DNA of 64,000 nt from assembly GCA_003054665.1 (NCBI GenBank), contig QAYY01000013.1, forward strand, positions 124,001 through 188,000, read 5' to 3'. Positions 61,734 through 64,000 of the stretch are shown here, piece by piece. The DNA is from Opitutaceae bacterium EW11. GTDB taxonomy: Bacteria > Verrucomicrobiota > Verrucomicrobiia > Opitutales > Opitutaceae. Positions within the stretch are counted from its first letter, which is position 1, and each line of letters opens with the position of its first letter. Made by a program: the position numbers and the translations under genes. Under the pieces are notes generated by a model, which saw only the letters and a program-made list of their open reading frames with translations, was not told where the DNA came from and searched no databases.

Positions 61734-62486
61734 CTACAGCGGGTTGTCGGTCGCGATGAATTCCCAGGGCAGGTGAAACTTCGCCGACAGCTCGGCGGCG
61801 AGCGCCCGTACGCCGTGAACCTCGGTCGCGTAGTGCCCGCACAGGTACAAGTTGAGTTTTTGCTCCTGCGCGACGTTGAACCATTCTTCACGGAGCTCGC
61901 CGGTCACCAGCGTATCCACGCCTTCTCGTGCCAGATCGGGGACGGCGCTGTTGCCGCTGCCGCTGCAGAAAGCGATGGCCTTTGGCGCCGTCGATCCGCA
62001 CTCCACGGCGACGACGCGTGGGTAGAGTGCGTGCAGATTCCGGCGAAGCGCCGCGCGATCGCCCGTGGCGGCCGCGATCCAGCCGATCGGTTCGCCGTCG
62101 CGGACCAGGAAAGGACGGTCGGGAGTGAGGCCGAGCTGCTGCGCGAGGAGGGCGTTGTTTCCGATCTCGGGGTGAGCGTCGAGGGGCAGGTGATTGGAGT
62201 AGAGCGCGCAGTTGCCTCGAATGAGCGTGGCGACGCGCTCGTACACCGGGCCGACGAGTGGTCGCGGCATGTCCCAGTACATCCCGTGGTGCACGATCAG
62301 AAAATCGATGCCTGCAGCGACGGCCTTCTGAAAAGGAATCAGTCCGGCGTCGACCGCGGCGCCGATGCGCGTGACCTTTCCCGAGTTGGCCACTTGTAGT
62401 CCGTTTTGCGCGCCGGGGGCGTCCTTGAACGCCGTCCGCCGCGTGCGTTGATCGCAATAGTCGACGAGTTCCTGAAGCGTTGCCAT
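61734..62486 (-). CDS. NIF3-like dinuclear metal-center protein
   Basis: 250 residues. Metal-binding residues are visible in FLIVHHGMYWDMP (about residues 63-75), SNHLPLDAHPEIG (about 97-109), and GHYATEVHGVRAL near the C-terminus (HxxxxxH and Glu). This is the NIF3/YbgI-type hexameric fold (GTP cyclohydrolase I type 2-like). The biological reaction is unsettled. No insertion (CutA-like) domain is present, so it is the short form. It follows the ABC ATPase gene by 143 bases on the same strand. Confidence 0.92.
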   Translation of the reverse strand: MATLQELVDYCDQRTRRTAFKDAPGAQNGLQVANSGKVTRIGAAVDAGLIPFQKAVAAGIDFLIVHHGMYWDMPRPLVGPVYERVATLIRGNCALYSNHLPLDAHPEIGNNALLAQQLGLTPDRPFLVRDGEPIGWIAAATGDRAALRRNLHALYPRVVAVECGSTAPKAIAFCSGSGNSAVPDLAREGVDTLVTGELREEWFNVAQEQKLNLYLCGHYATEVHGVRALAAELSAKFHLPWEFIATDNPL

Positions 62487-62629
62487 GGGGCAAACCTGCG
62501 AGGATGCCCGGAAAACTCACGAAAAAAGGAGGCCGGCGCACGGGCGGACGCGGCGGTTTGCCGGCCCAGTTCGACGACTCCAGGGAGTGGCGGGACCAAC
62601 GATTTCCCCGCTGCCCGAATGCCGCTGGT

Positions 62630-63754
62630 TCAGGCGAGCGTCGATCCCGACGCGGCGTCGAATACGTGAGCGCGGGAAAGGTCCAGCTGCAGGTCCACCG
62701 TGCCTCGATGAAGCACCTCGGCTTCGGAGCCGAGCCGGGCGACCAGACGATGCGCGCCCGTCGAAACGTGGAGAAACGTTTCCGCACCCATCGGCTCGAC
62801 GAGCTCGACGGGAAACGAGCGCACCTCGCCGGAGGCCGCACGGCCGTCGGCGAGAGTGACGGCTTCGGGTCTCAGTCCGACGACCACGGCTTTGCCCGCC
62901 TGGGAGCGCGCGGCTTCCGCAAGACCGGCGGGAAGTTTCAGCGTCAGGGGAGTGCCCTTGGAATTCGATTCGACGAATTCCACCGCAGCGTCGGTGGTGC
63001 GCAGGATTCCCTGCAGAAGATTCATCGGAGGGGAGCCGATGAAGCCGGCGACAAAGAGATTCTCCGGCCGCCGGTAGAGATCCAGCGGCTTGGCCACCTG
63101 CATGATTGCACCGTCCTTCATCACGCAGATCCGATCGCCCATCGTCATCGCCTCCACCTGATCGTGCGTGACGTAGATCATCGTCGCGCCGAGCTGCTGG
63201 TGGAGTTTCGAAATCTCGGCGCGCATCGAAACGCGCATCTTGGCGTCGAGGTTGGAAAGGGGTTCGTCGAAGAGGAACACCTTCGGCTTGCGGACAATGG
63301 CGCGGCCGACCGCCACGCGCTGCCGCTGTCCGCCGGAGAGCGCCTTGGGACGCCGCTCAAGGAGCTTCTCCAAGCCGAGAAGGGTGGCCGCTTCGCGAAC
63401 CCGCGTCTCGATTTCCGGCTTTGGCAGCTTCCGGAGTTTTAGGCCGAAAGCCATGTTCTCGAACACCGTCATGTGCGGGTAGAGCGCGTAGTTCTGGAAA
63501 ACCATCGCGATGTCCCGGTCCTTCGGAAGCACCTGGTTCACCACGCGACCGCCGATGGAGACCGTGCCTGCTGAAATCTCCTCCAGCCCGGCGATCATGC
63601 GCAGCGTGGTGCTTTTTCCGCAGCCGCTCGGGCCGACCAGCACCATGAATTCCCCATCGGCGACGCTGAGGTCGATGCCTTTCACCGCCGTCACCTCGCT
63701 GCCCGATTTGTCGGAGAACCGCTTCGTCAGTTGGGTGAGCACTACATCGGCCAT
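62630..63754 (-). CDS. MalK/UgpC-type ABC transporter ATP-binding protein for carbohydrate uptake
   Basis: 374 residues from the ATG at 63754. Walker [10 protein letters not shown] (41-49), signature [14 protein letters not shown] (139-152), Walker [12 protein letters not shown] (160-170) and the switch His in YVTHDQVEA (His197) are all present. The ~130-residue C-terminal OB-fold domain is the MalK/UgpC/MsmK regulatory domain. It powers import of sugars or glycerol-3-phosphate with periplasmic and permease partners that are not in this window, so it may serve several importers. Its upstream neighbour is a truncated gene of unknown function. Confidence 0.93.
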   Translation of the reverse strand: MADVVLTQLTKRFSDKSGSEVTAVKGIDLSVADGEFMVLVGPSGCGKSTTLRMIAGLEEISAGTVSIGGRVVNQVLPKDRDIAMVFQNYALYPHMTVFENMAFGLKLRKLPKPEIETRVREAATLLGLEKLLERRPKALSGGQRQRVAVGRAIVRKPKVFLFDEPLSNLDAKMRVSMRAEISKLHQQLGATMIYVTHDQVEAMTMGDRICVMKDGAIMQVAKPLDLYRRPENLFVAGFIGSPPMNLLQGILRTTDAAVEFVESNSKGTPLTLKLPAGLAEAARSQAGKAVVVGLRPEAVTLADGRAASGEVRSFPVELVEPMGAETFLHVSTGAHRLVARLGSEAEVLHRGTVDLQLDLSRAHVFDAASGSTLA

Positions 63755-63877
63755 CGGGAACGGCTTAACGGCGGCGCGCCCCGAATCGACAAGAAAGCGG
63801 AGTCGAGCGCGGTTGTCGTCTTTCACGCCAGTCGGGCACGGCCGTCCGAGAAAGCGACTCGGAGAAACAACGCCGGC

Positions 63878-64000
63878 TCACTCCGGGCGATCGGCGTTCG
63901 GTTCACCGGGAGTGCTGTCCAGGGGCGAAGCATCGTCGACGACGGGCGGCACGCCGACTGCGGCGGGAGCGACGCAGCCGTGCTTCTCGAAAACGGCCGC
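63878..64000 (-). CDS. C-terminal end of an unidentified gene, cut by the window edge
   Basis: On the minus strand an open frame runs in from the edge of the window and stops at TGA 63878-63880. It encodes a 40-residue tail beginning AAVFEKHGCVAPA and ending in a Pro/Asp/Glu-rich stretch (SPLDSTPGEPNADRPE). It has no recognisable domain and its identity needs the upstream sequence. The next gene on this strand, the MalK/UgpC-like ATPase, starts 123 bases beyond its stop, so cotranscription is possible. Confidence 0.4.
   Translation of the reverse strand, partial: AAVFEKHGCVAPAAVGVPPVVDDASPLDSTPGEPNADRPE

Noticed and set aside
1-64000. Search for tRNA, rRNA, CRISPR, phage and transposase genes
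   Set aside because: No cloverleaf-like intergenic block, no evenly spaced repeat-spacer array and no transposase or integrase motif was seen; the gaps are short and filled by the repeats listed.

Overview
The window is high-GC DNA from a bacterium that I place in the Verrucomicrobiota, probably an Opitutales/Opitutaceae-like organism. This is an inference from the mix of a Tat-exported DUF1501/DUF1800 pair, the tig-clpP-clpX and tilS-ftsH orders, an animal-type UDP-glucose dehydrogenase, and intergenic GAATGC/GCATTC palindromes and short tandem repeats. No rRNA, tRNA, CRISPR array, phage gene or transposase was recognised. About 57 protein genes are supported, two of them cut by the window edges.

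Layout. 1-695: 3' end of a flotillin/SPFH gene with its terminator. 931-10870: a first surface-glycan neighbourhood holding an AOS-family PLP enzyme, a GT4 glycosyltransferase, an SGNH-like/MBOAT O-acyltransfer pair, two GT-C-like membrane proteins and a DPM1-like GT2. 10991-28286: mostly housekeeping, with tilS-ftsH, an aminotransferase, ugd, the DUF1800-DUF1501 pair, tsaB-alr, tig-clpP-clpX, an M42 aminopeptidase and hisA. 28358-29779: a disulfide oxidoreductase.

29880-55706 is the centrepiece. It is a run of 22 minus-strand genes with almost no spacing, many joined by 4-base ATGA/GTGA overlaps, and reads as one polysaccharide operon. Transcription would start upstream of an asparagine-synthase-like gene (55706). 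It then passes through a GT4, a Wzm/Wzt ABC exporter, a hexapeptide acyltransferase, a GT-C membrane transferase and a long series of GT2, GT4 and other glycosyltransferases. It ends with a Wzy-like polymerase, a WaaL-like O-antigen ligase and a polyprenyl-phosphate sugar transferase that would begin the lipid-linked glycan. I count 15 glycosyltransferases besides the initiating enzyme. The mix of Wzy/WaaL-like proteins with a Wzm/Wzt exporter, and the absence of Wzx, Wza or Wzc in the window, is unusual. ugd, at 16 kb, could supply UDP-glucuronate.

56040-64000: DJ-1/PfpI protein, NAD-dependent epimerase, ybaB-recR, coaD with a small acidic protein, pgsA-pgpA, aroQ, a NIF3 protein, a MalK/UgpC-type ABC ATPase, and the 3' end of an unidentified gene. 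A 186-base tandem duplication spans the pgpA-aroQ junction and carries two copies of a palindromic element.

Most starts were moved inward from the longest possible frame, using family N-termini, ATGA coupling and the avoidance of overlap with neighbours. The glycosyltransferase assignments are to family only. No donor, acceptor or linkage can be read from sequence alone.
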